In this document: piece after piece, positions 1 to 8,206 of the stretch
Layout: every line of letters begins with the position of its first letter
How positions within the stretch are numbered: position 1 is the stretch's first letter
Source: JALHUB01 sp963719465
GTDB taxonomy: Bacteria; Chloroflexota; Dehalococcoidia; DSTF01; JALHUB01
Assembly: GCA_963719465.1 (NCBI GenBank)
Contig: OY970386.1
Location: forward strand, 1,364,001 to 1,428,000
DNA length: 64,000 nt
Reading direction: 5' to 3'
Notes under the pieces: generated by a model
Told to the model about the DNA's origin: nothing
What the model saw: the letters and a program-made list of their open reading frames with translations, nothing else
The model's database searches: none
Program-made: the position numbers and the translations under genes

Positions 1-337
1 TTCCGAGGGTCAAGGCGCCGTCGACGAACGGCACGGTCAGCGATGGCCCCAGCAGCGAGGCGCGCACGTGACTGTGGCCGTTGCCGTCGTGCCAGCGCTC
101 GTTGTGGCGGTAGTAGCGGTCCTGCGGCGCCAGCTCGTCGAACACCTGCCGCAGGTCGGCGACGACGCCCGGCTCGAACTCGATCGTCGTCAGCGCGCTC
201 GTCGAGCCGGGGCAGAAAAGCGTGACGACGCCCGCCTTCGCGCCCGACTCGGCGACGGCCCGCGCCACCGCCTGGGTGATGTCCTGCGTGTCGCCGTTGC
301 CGCGCGTCTCCAGGTGAATCTGCTTCGTTACGACCAT
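1..337 (-). CDS. yjbQ: YjbQ/UPF0047 family protein, cut by window edge
   Basis: The gene starts at an ATG at 337 and runs off the left edge, so only about the first 112 residues are present. Seen in the translation are STSALTTIEFEPGV, RHNERWHDGNGHSH and LLGPSLTVPF, the hallmark stretches of the small trimeric YjbQ fold; the His and Asp residues in the second stretch line the family's presumed active site. Weak thiamine-phosphate synthase activity has been reported for the family, but its cellular role is unsettled. It is divergent from the methyltransferase at 449, with 111 bases between them. The identification is strong; the function is not. Confidence 0.85.
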   Translation of the reverse strand, partial: MVVTKQIHLETRGNGDTQDITQAVARAVAESGAKAGVVTLFCPGSTSALTTIEFEPGVVADLRQVFDELAPQDRYYRHNERWHDGNGHSHVRASLLGPSLTVPFVDGALTLG

Positions 338-448
338 CTTTCGTTTCCCTTCGCTCGTGCTTCTCGTCGAATAAGGGTAGCGGGCGTCCCCACAAGCGGC
401 AATGGGGATCCTTCCCCCTGCGGCCGCTTCCGTCGCTATAATGCGACC

Positions 449-1039
449 ATGACGAAGATGAACCTCATCGAACAGCTGCTTGTCAGGAGCCCGTTCCGCG
501 CCCTGCTTGCCCGCGGCGAGAGCGACGCCCTCTTGCGCTGGGCGCAGCTCCCCGACAACGCGCTAGTGCTCGACTTCGGCTGCGGGCCGGGCGTCTTGAG
601 CGTGCTGCTCGCCCGCAAGGCGCGACCGCGCCTCGTCGCGGCCTTCGACCTCGACGCCGCGATGGTGAGGCGAACACGCCGTCGGACAAGAGGCCTGCCG
701 GTCGGGCCGCTGGTCGCCGACGCCACGCGGCTGCCTTTCGCCGACGCCCGCTTCGACGCGGTGTTCGCCGTCGGCGTGCTGCACCACGTGCCGGACTGGC
801 GGCTGGCGATCCCGGAGGTCGCGCGGGTGCTCACGCCGGGCGGGCGATTCTGCTTCTGCGAGCCGTCGCGGCGCTCCCTGACGGGGGTCTACCGTCTGCT
901 GCCGCACCCGGACCACGCCATGTTCACCGCCGACGAATGGCTCTCGGCGCTGGCGGCTGCGTCGCTGCGATTCGAGGGGGAGCTGCAGCGGCTGCCGTTG
1001 TGGGACATCTGCGGCGTCGCAGCGAAGGCCGCCGTATGA
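449..1039 (+). CDS. Class I SAM-dependent methyltransferase
   Basis: A protein of 196 residues. The SAM-binding motif I is VLDFGCGPGVLSVLLA at residues 40-55, followed by an acidic FDLDAAM, then DATRLPFADARFDAVFAVGVLHHV, which is typical of the Methyltransf_11 type. The reading frame is open back to 68, but the ATG at 449 is preferred because homology to the fold begins there. A TATAAT lies at 437-442, so transcription would start at or next to this ATG (a leaderless message). The substrate cannot be inferred. It stands alone, facing the convergent gene that ends at 1058. Confidence 0.8.
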   Translation: MTKMNLIEQLLVRSPFRALLARGESDALLRWAQLPDNALVLDFGCGPGVLSVLLARKARPRLVAAFDLDAAMVRRTRRRTRGLPVGPLVADATRLPFADARFDAVFAVGVLHHVPDWRLAIPEVARVLTPGGRFCFCEPSRRSLTGVYRLLPHPDHAMFTADEWLSALAAASLRFEGELQRLPLWDICGVAAKAAV

Positions 1040-1057
1040 CTCGGGATTGGTGAGCGA

Positions 1058-2431
1058 CTAGCGAGCGTGGCCTGTGACGCGCGCATACGCACGCAGCGCC
1101 CGCTCGGGGCTGGGGAACGTGGGGATGCCACGGGCCGCGAACGCCCGCTCGTACGGCATCTCGCCGCCGACGGACGTCTGCATGATCGTCTTCCCCGTCC
1201 GGCTCGCGATCTCCGCCATCGCCTCGGCGAACGCGTCGAACGACTGTATGCCGAGCGAGCCGCCGATGGTGACGATGGCATCGACGCCCGGGTCGTCAGC
1301 CGCGGCCGCCGTCGCCCGGTAGTAGGTCTCCGCTGTCGCCAGGACCATCAGCCCCATGTCGATGGGGTTCTTCACGCTGGTGCCGCTCCTGGGGATGATG
1401 CCGCGCAGCACCTCCTGGGTGCCGGCGCTGAGCTGCGCCACAGCCAGGCCGTTTTCCTCGCAGGCGTCGGTCGCCGAGACGGCGGGGCCGCCCGGACCGG
1501 CGAGGATCGCTATGCGGGGACCGCTGCTTCGGGGAATCAGGCGCGCCGCGATCAGCAGGTCCAGCGTCTCGTCGAGGTCGTGCGCGACCAGCGCTCCCAC
1601 CTGGCGCAGCATGGCAGACCAGACGCGCGATTCGCCGGCCAGGGCGCCGGTGTGCGAGTTCGCCGCCCTGGCGCCGCCGCTGGTCCGGCCCGCCTTCCAG
1701 ATGACCACCGGCTTCTTCGACGCCGCCCGTTCCAGCGCGCGGAAGAGACGCCGGCCGTCCTTCGTGCCTTCCAGGTAGGAGCCGATGACCGCCGTCTCCG
1801 GGTCGTCGGCGAGGTATTCGAAAAAGTCAGCCGCGCCCAGGTCCGCCTGGTTGCCGATGCTGACGACCTTGCTGTACGCCAGCCCCCTGTTGTGACCGAT
1901 GCCGATGACGAAGGTGCACAGCGAGCCGCTCTGGGAGACGAAGGCGATGTTGCCCACGTCAGCGGGCAGGCCGGGAAACATGGAGAGGCCGGTCTTGGGG
2001 ACGTAGACGGACATGCAGTTGGGGCCGAGGATGCGCACCGGTTGCGGGCCGCTACGCGCCGCCGCCAGCAGATCGGCCTCTCGCTGGCGTCCCTCGTCGT
2101 CGCCCGCCTCGGAGAAGCCGGAGGTGAACAGGGCGGCCACTTTGACACCCTTCGCGGCGCAGTCGCGCATGGCGTCGATTGCGGGCTCGGCGGGAAGGAC
2201 GAGAACGGCGAGGTCGGGCGCTTCCGGGAGTTCGGTGACGGACGGGTAGCAGCGCAGGCCGCATATCTCGTCGGCGTGCGGGTTGATGGGGTAGATGGGG
2301 CCCTTGTAGCCGGGGTTCAGCAGCCCCTGAAGGAAGATCTGGCCCACTTTCGGGCCGCGCGGCACGCCCACGACGGCGACGGACCGAGGCTCGAAGAGGG
2401 CCTGCGCCGGGAAGTCGCTATGCTCCGTCAT
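1058..2431 (-). CDS. ADP-forming acyl-CoA synthetase alpha-type protein (CoA-binding plus ligase domains)
   Basis: A protein of 457 residues with the layout of the alpha subunit of NDP-forming acetyl/acyl-CoA synthetases: an N-terminal CoA-binding Rossmann domain (SVAVVGVPRGPKVGQ at 17-31, ILGPNCMSV at 134-142), a first ligase-CoA domain (IAFVSQSGSL from 162), and a second flavodoxin-like domain. His260 in NSHTGALAG matches the phosphohistidine region of the family. The ATP-grasp beta subunit is not fused and is not next to it, so either a partner lies elsewhere or the protein acts differently. It lies 89 bases downstream of metK on the same strand and may be read through from the SAM operon. 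Confidence 0.8.
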   Translation of the reverse strand: MTEHSDFPAQALFEPRSVAVVGVPRGPKVGQIFLQGLLNPGYKGPIYPINPHADEICGLRCYPSVTELPEAPDLAVLVLPAEPAIDAMRDCAAKGVKVAALFTSGFSEAGDDEGRQREADLLAAARSGPQPVRILGPNCMSVYVPKTGLSMFPGLPADVGNIAFVSQSGSLCTFVIGIGHNRGLAYSKVVSIGNQADLGAADFFEYLADDPETAVIGSYLEGTKDGRRLFRALERAASKKPVVIWKAGRTSGGARAANSHTGALAGESRVWSAMLRQVGALVAHDLDETLDLLIAARLIPRSSGPRIAILAGPGGPAVSATDACEENGLAVAQLSAGTQEVLRGIIPRSGTSVKNPIDMGLMVLATAETYYRATAAAADDPGVDAIVTIGGSLGIQSFDAFAEAMAEIASRTGKTIMQTSVGGEMPYERAFAARGIPTFPSPERALRAYARVTGHAR

Positions 2432-2520
2432 AACCGCCTGTGCGCGAAGTTTCGCCCATTATGCCACGTCGCGGGCGCATTGCGATACGAGGCGGCAGGG
2501 CTGGCCGGCGCCAGCGACGG

Positions 2521-3789
2521 CTAGGATTGCGGGCGGGCGTCGACGCGCTGGGCGGCGCGTTCCGCCTCGACCTCCGTCGCGGTCAGGCCGGCCTCGCGGC
2601 GCAGCTCGTCGGCCTTGTCGGTCTTCTCCCAGGGCGCGTCGATGTCCTCGCGGCCGAAGTGGCCGTAGCAGGCGGTCGGCAGGTAGATGGCGCGGCGCAG
2701 GTCGAGGCCGCGGATGATCGCTTCCGGCCGCAGGTCGAAGTGCTTGCGCACGAGCTCCTGGATCTGCTCGTCGGAGACGCGGTTGGTGCCGAACGTCTCG
2801 ACTGAAAGCGAGGTCGGGTGCGAGACGCCGATGGCGTAGGAGACGTGCAGCTCCAGGCGGTCGGCCAGGCCAGCGGCGACCAGGTTCTTGGCGACGTAGC
2901 GGGCGGCGTAGGCGCCGGAGCGGTCGACCTTCGTCGGGTCCTTGCCGGAGAAGCAGCCGCCGCCGTGCCGGGCGATGCCGCCGTAAGTGTCGACGATGAT
3001 CTTGCGGCCGGTGAGGCCAGCATCGCCCATAGGACCGCCTATCTCGAAGCGGCCGGTGGCGTTGATGAAGTACTTGGTGTTGGCGTCGAGAAGCTCCGGC
3101 GGCAGGACGTAGCGGATGACGTGCTCCATGACGTCGCGGTGGAGCTTGTCCTGCTTGACCACGGCGTCGTGCTGGGCGGCGATGACGACGGCCTCGATGC
3201 GCTTGGGTATGCCATAGGCGTACTCGACGGTCACCTGCGATTTTCCATCGGGACGGAGGTAACGGAGGGTGCCGTCCTTTCGCACCTCGGCGAGACGCTT
3301 GCAGAGGCGGTGCGCCAGGGAAATCGGCAGCGGCATAAGCTCCGGCGTCTCGACGCAGGCGAACCCGACCATCATGCCCTGGTCGCCGGCGCCGCGCTCG
3401 AGATCCGCGTTGCTGCTGAGGCCTTCCCGCAGCTCCAGCGACTGGTCGACGCCGCAGGCTATGTCCTTCGACTGCTCTTTCAGCGACACCAGCACGCCGC
3501 ACGACTCGTAGTCGAAGCCGTACTTGGCGTGGGTGTAACCGATCTGCTTGACGGTGTCGCGCGCTATGCAGGGGATGTCGACGTAGCAGCTTGTCGTGAT
3601 CTCGCCCATGACAATGACGAAGCCGGTCGTCGTCGCCGCCTCGCAGGCGACGCGGGCGTACGGGTCCTGCGCCAGGATGGCGTCGAGGACGGCGTCGGAT
3701 ATCTGATCGCAGAGCTTGTCGGGGTGGCCCTCCGTCACGGACTCCGAGGTAAGCATGAGCGACGGCGACTTCACAAACGTTGTAGACAT
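2521..3789 (-). CDS. metK: S-adenosylmethionine synthetase
   Basis: Makes SAM from methionine and ATP. The protein has 422 residues. It shows the N-terminal GHPDK (21-25) and CDQISDAVLDA, the central GAGDQGMM signature near 133, the P-loop-like GGGCFSGKDPTKVDRSGAY near 278, and the ATP/methionine-binding residues expected for the family. It is slightly longer than the usual 385-400 residues because of C-terminal residues ending RVDARPQS. The ATG at 3789 is preceded by a strong GGAGG. It is the last core gene of the operon controlled by the SAM riboswitch at 7982-8098, so the product of the enzyme would shut off its own synthesis. Confidence 0.97.
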   Translation of the reverse strand: MSTTFVKSPSLMLTSESVTEGHPDKLCDQISDAVLDAILAQDPYARVACEAATTTGFVIVMGEITTSCYVDIPCIARDTVKQIGYTHAKYGFDYESCGVLVSLKEQSKDIACGVDQSLELREGLSSNADLERGAGDQGMMVGFACVETPELMPLPISLAHRLCKRLAEVRKDGTLRYLRPDGKSQVTVEYAYGIPKRIEAVVIAAQHDAVVKQDKLHRDVMEHVIRYVLPPELLDANTKYFINATGRFEIGGPMGDAGLTGRKIIVDTYGGIARHGGGCFSGKDPTKVDRSGAYAARYVAKNLVAAGLADRLELHVSYAIGVSHPTSLSVETFGTNRVSDEQIQELVRKHFDLRPEAIIRGLDLRRAIYLPTACYGHFGREDIDAPWEKTDKADELRREAGLTATEVEAERAAQRVDARPQS

Positions 3790-3821
3790 TCTCTCCTCCT
3801 CATCGTGAGCGGTGACGCGAC

Positions 3822-5096
3822 TTACGTCCCTGATTCCCAGCTTGAAAGGTAAGCTTCCTGCTCGGGCGTCAGCACGTCGATGCTGATGCCCATCGATGAC
3901 AGCTTCAGGCGCGCGATCTCCCGGTCGATCTCCTCCGGTACGAGGTGGACGCCTGGTACCAGCTTCTTCTCCTGCAGCGCCAGGTATTCCGCGCAGAGCG
4001 CCTGGTTCGCGAAGCTCATGTCCATGACGCTCGCCGGATGGCCTTCGGCGGCCGCGAGGTTAATCAGCCGGCCTTCGCCGAGAAGGAAGAGGCGCTTGCC
4101 GTTCGCCAGGCGGAACTCCTCGACGAATGGCCGCACCTGACGGCTTCCCTCCGCCATCTCTTCCAGCGCTTTGACGTTGATCTCCACGTCGAAGTGGCCG
4201 GAGTTGGCGATGATGGCGCCGTCCTTCATGGCCTCCATGTGGCGGCGGTCGATGACGTTGATGTCGCCGGTGACGGTTATGAAGATGTCGCCGAGCGGCG
4301 CCGCCTCGGCGAGGGGCATGACTCGCAGGCCGTCCATGACCGCTTCCAGCGCGCGCACGGGCTTCACTTCGGTGACGATGACCTGGGCGCCGAGGCCGCG
4401 CGCCCGCAAGGCGACGCCGTGGCCGCACCAGCCGTAGCCGCAGACGACGACGTTCTTGCCGGCCCAGAGGATGTTGGTGGCGCGGGTTACGCCGTCGATG
4501 GTGCTCTGGCCGGTGCCGTAGCGGTTGTCGAAGAGGTGCTTCGTGTCGGCCTCGTTGACGGCGATTATCGGGTAGGCAAGCGCGCCGTCGCGGGCCATGC
4601 TCTGCAGGCGAATGACGCCGGTCGTCGTCTCCTCCGTGCCGCCGATGATGTCGGGGATGAGGTCGCGCCGTTCGCGGTGGATGGTGGCGACGAGGTCGGC
4701 GCCGTCGTCCATCGACATCTGCGGCCGGTTCTCGAGCGCCTGGTGGATGTGGCGGTAGTAGGTCGCGTCGTCCTCGCCCTTCTTTGCGAAAGTGGGGATG
4801 CCGTACTCGGCGACGAGGGCGGCAGCGACGTCGTCCTGCGTGCTGAGCGGGTTGCTGGCGCAGAGGGCAAGCTGGGCGCCGCCGTCCCGGAGGGCGAGCA
4901 TGAGGTTCGCGGTCTCGGTGGTCACGTGAAGGCAGGCGGAGAGGCGATAACCCTGCAGCGGGCGGTCTTTGGCGAAGCGCTTGCGGATGAGGCCGACCAC
5001 CGGCATCTCCCGCGCCGCCCATTCGATGCGCCTGACTCCTTCCTCTGTCAGGCCGAGGTCCTTCACGTCGTGAGGGGTGTCTGGAGCTTTGTTCAT
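3822..5096 (-). CDS. ahcY: Adenosylhomocysteinase (SAH hydrolase)
   Basis: Cleaves S-adenosylhomocysteine to adenosine and homocysteine, closing the methylation cycle. It has 424 residues, the short prokaryotic form. The substrate-binding HVTTETANL is at 57-65 and the NAD-binding GYGWCGHG at 220-227; the C-terminus YLSSWESGT is typical of this form, which lacks the longer KPDHYRY ending. Catalytic Asp, Glu, Lys and His residues are in DDGAD (130-134), GGTEETTTG (152-160) and NEADTKHLFDN (181-191). It lies 32 bases upstream of metK and 24 bases downstream of the GNAT gene, inside the SAM-cycle operon. Confidence 0.97.
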   Translation of the reverse strand: MNKAPDTPHDVKDLGLTEEGVRRIEWAAREMPVVGLIRKRFAKDRPLQGYRLSACLHVTTETANLMLALRDGGAQLALCASNPLSTQDDVAAALVAEYGIPTFAKKGEDDATYYRHIHQALENRPQMSMDDGADLVATIHRERRDLIPDIIGGTEETTTGVIRLQSMARDGALAYPIIAVNEADTKHLFDNRYGTGQSTIDGVTRATNILWAGKNVVVCGYGWCGHGVALRARGLGAQVIVTEVKPVRALEAVMDGLRVMPLAEAAPLGDIFITVTGDINVIDRRHMEAMKDGAIIANSGHFDVEINVKALEEMAEGSRQVRPFVEEFRLANGKRLFLLGEGRLINLAAAEGHPASVMDMSFANQALCAEYLALQEKKLVPGVHLVPEEIDREIARLKLSSMGISIDVLTPEQEAYLSSWESGT

Positions 5097-5120
5097 TCCC
5101 TGTCTGACTCCTTCGTTTGA

Positions 5121-6047
5121 CTATCCGTGTCGGGCGGGCGAGTAGACGAGCTCGCCGCCGCTTTCGCGGCCCCGCCAGCGCGCCAGGAGGCGTCGCGCCA
5201 GGCTCGTAACACCAATCGATTCGCTGCGGGTGACCGCGGTCTCGATGAGGTCGCTATCGTGGCGGTAGCCAAGCCGGCGATAGGCATTCACCGCGGGCTC
5301 ATTGCGCGGGTTCACGCTGAGGACGACCTCGTCGCACGTCTCGAGCAGCTCCCGCGTGACGGCGCTAGTCGCCAGCAAGGCGAGGTGGCTGTTCCGATAA
5401 TCGGGGTGCGTGAAGACGTTGCCGAGGACGGCGATGCGCTCCTGGGCGGCAACTGCGTGCGTGCCGGCCATCGCGACGAGGCGGTCTTCGAGAATTGCGC
5501 CGAAATAGATGCCCTCGCCGATCTGAGAGCGGCGGTAGCTGATGCCCTCGGCCTCGCTGCGGTTGAGCTGGTTGACGGCGCGGGTGTCTCTCGCCGTGAG
5601 GCGTCGGAGCTCCGCCTTCGGAACGTCCGCGGCGGATGGCTCCACGAAGCTGCGGCTGTCGACGACCATGCGTTGCATCGGCTGCTTCTGGCCGAGCGAA
5701 AAGAACTGGCGCAGGACGCCGGCATGCCCGAGCTCGGCCGTCGCGAAGGAATAGACGGGGCCGGGATGAATGCTGAGGAGCGCGTAGAGAGCGATTTCGT
5801 CGCCGAGCGCCAGTAGAGCCTGGCCCAGGCCGCCATGCGAATGCATCAGGAGCGCCTTCTCGGGGCCATCTTCCGCCAGCCACCACTGCGACTGCTCGAA
5901 CAACGGCGGCTCCAACTGCGCCAGGCCGTAGGCGGCGTAGCGGCGATGGGGCCGTAGCAGCGCGCGGATCCGCTCCGGCTCCCGCAGGCTCCGGATGAGG
6001 AACGCATCGCGAACGCGCTCGCTCTTCATGGTCTTGCTAGCCGCCAT
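5121..6047 (-). CDS. GNAT-family N-acetyltransferase of the SAM-cycle operon
   Basis: A protein of about 308 residues. The C-terminal half has the GNAT fold: ITYRR-like strand, then IAVLGNVFTHPDYRNSHLA, the acetyl-CoA pyrophosphate-binding region, and NEPAVNAYRRLGYR, the classic alpha-4/beta-7 end. The N-terminal 150 residues resemble an inactive or substrate-recognition GNAT-like half. The substrate is unknown. I choose the ATG at 6047 because GGAAG lies 7 bases upstream; the frame is open to 6068, and 6029 is another possible start. The gene overlaps the end of mtnP by 11 bases, so translation is probably coupled. Its place between mtnP and ahcY suggests a role in handling a SAM-cycle metabolite or aminopropyl product, but this is only context. 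Confidence 0.75.
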   Translation of the reverse strand: MAASKTMKSERVRDAFLIRSLREPERIRALLRPHRRYAAYGLAQLEPPLFEQSQWWLAEDGPEKALLMHSHGGLGQALLALGDEIALYALLSIHPGPVYSFATAELGHAGVLRQFFSLGQKQPMQRMVVDSRSFVEPSAADVPKAELRRLTARDTRAVNQLNRSEAEGISYRRSQIGEGIYFGAILEDRLVAMAGTHAVAAQERIAVLGNVFTHPDYRNSHLALLATSAVTRELLETCDEVVLSVNPRNEPAVNAYRRLGYRHDSDLIETAVTRSESIGVTSLARRLLARWRGRESGGELVYSPARHG

Positions 6048-6924
6048 CGCTGTTCTTCCTGGCTTCAACGCGGTCGCCGAGGATCGGGGCGAGCTTGCGG
6101 AGCGTCGCCGGTGGCACGAGGTCGGGCCGTGTGACGAGGGCGTTGTCTAGCGAATGGGCGCAAGCGCAGTTCCTGGCGTCCGGCAGCTGTTCGATAGCGA
6201 GCGCGACGACGCGGCGGGCGGTCTCAACGGTCGCAAGCAAGTTATCGAGGATCATTTGCGCCGTGACGTCGGCGTAGGACTCGCGCCAGACGTCGTAGTC
6301 GGTCACGCAGGCGAGGGCAGCGTAGCAGATGCCGGCCTCGCGCGCGAGCTTCGCTTCGGGGAGCATCGTCATGCTGACCAGGTGGGCGCCCCAGGAGCGG
6401 TGAAGCAGCGATTCGGCGCGGGTGGAGAAAGACGGGCCTTCGATGACGACCGCGACGGCGCCATCGTGCGTTGGCGAGTCGCTGCGGCGGCCACCTTCGA
6501 TAAGGACGCGTCGCAGCTCCGGGCAGAAAGGGTCGGCGAGGGCGACGTGGGCGACGAGGCCGTCGCCGAAGAAGGTGTCGGTCCGCCCCACCGTTCGATT
6601 TATCAGCTGGTCGGGCACGGCCAGATGCCGCGGCTCGATCTGGGCTCGCAGGCTGCCGACGGCGTTGACGGAGATGATGCGTTCGACGCCGAGGGTCTTC
6701 AGGGCGTAGATGTTGGCGCGCGCCGGCACCTCGGACGGGAGCAGGCGATGGCCGCGGCCGTGGCGGGGGAGGAAGGCGACGCCGGCGCCGGCCAGCGAGC
6801 CAAGGAGGATTTCATCGCTGGGATTGCCGAAAGGGGTGTCGACGCGCACGCTGCGGCGGTCCTGGAGGCCGGGCATCTCGTAGAAGCCGCTGCCGCCGAT
6901 GACCGCGATCCGCGCTTCGCTCAC
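6037..6924 (-). CDS. mtnP: S-methyl-5'-thioadenosine phosphorylase (MTAP/PNP family)
   Basis: Phosphorolysis of methylthioadenosine to adenine and methylthioribose-1-phosphate. The protein has 295 residues. The phosphate-binding IGGSGFYEMPGL is at 9-20, FLPRHGRGHRLLPSEVPARANIYAL lies near 51-75, and VSMTMLPEAKLAREAGICYAAL is the nucleobase/ribose methyl-contact helix of the MTAP subfamily. It starts at GTG (6924), one base after the TGA of the preceding gene. It joins SAM salvage with SAM synthesis under one riboswitch. A 6-oxopurine specificity cannot be fully excluded from sequence, but the operon favours MTA. Confidence 0.9.
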   Translation of the reverse strand: MSEARIAVIGGSGFYEMPGLQDRRSVRVDTPFGNPSDEILLGSLAGAGVAFLPRHGRGHRLLPSEVPARANIYALKTLGVERIISVNAVGSLRAQIEPRHLAVPDQLINRTVGRTDTFFGDGLVAHVALADPFCPELRRVLIEGGRRSDSPTHDGAVAVVIEGPSFSTRAESLLHRSWGAHLVSMTMLPEAKLAREAGICYAALACVTDYDVWRESYADVTAQMILDNLLATVETARRVVALAIEQLPDARNCACAHSLDNALVTRPDLVPPATLRKLAPILGDRVEARKNSDGG

Positions 6925-6925
6925 G

Positions 6926-7885
6926 TCAGTTGCCTCCGAAGATGTGCTTCAGCGTCTGCAGGGCCTGGAGTGTCACCCACTTGCTCGGCTTGCCCTTCTG
7001 CTCGATATCCACCCACATCTTGCCATTGAGGCTCGTCTCCATCAGCCAGCGGCCCTGAGCGTCCTGCTTCCAGATGACGTGCCTTATGGCGTCGCGCAGC
7101 TGCGGCTCGGAGCCGCGGCCGAGGCGGGCCAGCGCGTACAGCGCTTCGAGGATGTTGCTGGTGTAGCTCAGGGGGAAGCCGAACTTCCGCCAGTTGGAGC
7201 TGACGGACTTGCTGCAGGGGTAGTCGGCGACGGCGAGATTGCGGCTCAAGAGGAAGGAGACGGTCTCGTCCATCGCGTCTTTCACCGCGCCGACGCGCTG
7301 GTCCGGCGGGACGGCTGAGAACGCCTGCAGCGCTTTGACGGCGCCCCAGGCGCAGGGTAGCTTCGCGTTCGCACCGCACTCGAAGTGCCTTCGGCCGACG
7401 GCGCCGGCCAGCTGCTGCACGGCCTCTCCGACGCGCGGGTCCGCCCCCCAGCCGAGCTGATAGAAGGCCTGGATGAGGTTGCCGTTGAGACAGTCGACGG
7501 CGGCGTTGGTCTGGCCGTTCAGCGAGAACGAGCCGTGCTTCGTCCGGCTGTGCCCCAGGACGTACTCGCAGCCTGTGGCTACGCGCTCGTCGCTGCCGTC
7601 GGCTGCCAGGTGCCCGAGGAAGATGATCTGCCAGACCGTGCTACGGTACTTCGGCGAGTAGCCGGGGCCGGGCTTGAACCAGTAGCCTTCGGGATCCTGA
7701 GCGGCGAGGATTGCCGGCACGGGGCCCTCGGCCATGATCGCCTTTCTTGCGGACGCGACCTGACTGTGGTCTTCGTCGAGCTCGACTAGCGAGCGCAGCG
7801 CGTGGTAGCGGACGGATGGGTTGTCCTCTTCGAGGAGCCAGTCTGTGGGGTCGTCGCGGAGGAAGTCCGGCCAGCCTGCTACCAT
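6926..7885 (-). CDS. Alpha/alpha-toroid (squalene cyclase/prenyltransferase-like) protein, first gene of the SAM-riboswitch operon
   Basis: A protein of 319 residues without a signal peptide. It is built of repeated helical units with Gly-Tyr-Trp or Gly-Arg-Trp turns (QDPEGYWFKPG near 63, QDAQGRWLMETS near 278), as in terpenoid-cyclase and prenyltransferase toroids. Neither the DXDD motif of squalene cyclases nor a complete thioester motif is present. Five cysteines and two His-Asn/His-Phe pairs occur mid-protein. Homologues are usually annotated only as hypothetical or prenyltransferase-like. It is the promoter-proximal gene downstream of a SAM-I riboswitch and is one base from mtnP, so it is expected to serve methionine or SAM metabolism. 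The activity is unknown. Confidence 0.75.
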   Translation of the reverse strand: MVAGWPDFLRDDPTDWLLEEDNPSVRYHALRSLVELDEDHSQVASARKAIMAEGPVPAILAAQDPEGYWFKPGPGYSPKYRSTVWQIIFLGHLAADGSDERVATGCEYVLGHSRTKHGSFSLNGQTNAAVDCLNGNLIQAFYQLGWGADPRVGEAVQQLAGAVGRRHFECGANAKLPCAWGAVKALQAFSAVPPDQRVGAVKDAMDETVSFLLSRNLAVADYPCSKSVSSNWRKFGFPLSYTSNILEALYALARLGRGSEPQLRDAIRHVIWKQDAQGRWLMETSLNGKMWVDIEQKGKPSKWVTLQALQTLKHIFGGN

Positions 7886-7947
7886 TTCTCGTCAATCCTG
7901 TGCTTGCGTCGGGACGCGTGCTTATCGATTCACTGATGGGGGGCAAC

Positions 7948-7974
7948 AAAAAACTTCTCGTGGTGTGAGAAGTT
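7948..7974 (-). terminator. Intrinsic terminator of the SAM riboswitch
   Basis: On the minus strand an 8-bp perfect stem (AACTTCTC with GAGAAGTT, arms at 7967-7974 and 7952-7959) with a 7-base loop runs straight into a T-rich tract. It lies 8 bases after the aptamer and about 63 bases before the first gene. The aptamer's 3' P1 strand could pair with the CTTCTC arm as an antiterminator. This makes it a SAM-OFF transcriptional switch. Confidence 0.93.
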
Positions 7975-7981
7975 CTTCCTA

Positions 7982-8098
7982 CTCTCATCTCTCCCGCTGC
8001 GGCAGGGTCGGACTTGGCACCATGTTGGGGGCTGATGACCTCCCAAACTGGTTGCCGGGCTTCGTAGGGCCGGTCCCTCCACCACTCTGGATAAGAGC
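7982..8098 (-). ncRNA. SAM-I (S-box) riboswitch aptamer
   Basis: Read on the minus strand, the element has P1 arms CTCTTATC and GATGAGAG, followed in order by GGTGGAGGGAC, GGCCCT..GAAGCCCGGCAACC, and GGTGCCAAGTCC, all invariant blocks of the SAM-I class in the right order and spacing. It binds SAM and, together with the terminator that follows, switches off the toroid-mtnP-GNAT-ahcY-metK operon when SAM is plentiful. Total length is about 117 bases. Confidence 0.97.
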
Positions 8099-8123
8099 GT
8101 TTACCGTATTCGGTTGTTACTTT

Positions 8124-8152
8124 ATTCTAGGCTCGACGCCCAACGCCGTCAA
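8124..8152 (-). promoter_or_regulatory. Sigma70-type promoter of the SAM-cycle operon
   Basis: On the minus strand TTGACG (8152-8147), a 17-base spacer and TAGAAT (8129-8124). Transcription would start near 8117, about 20 bases before the riboswitch P1 stem. The hexamers and spacing are nearly ideal. Confidence 0.88.
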
Positions 8153-8206
8153 CCCGTGGCAGCGGAGCGTTTTGTGTCCTAAACGAAGAGTGGAGGGTGA
8201 CGAGAC

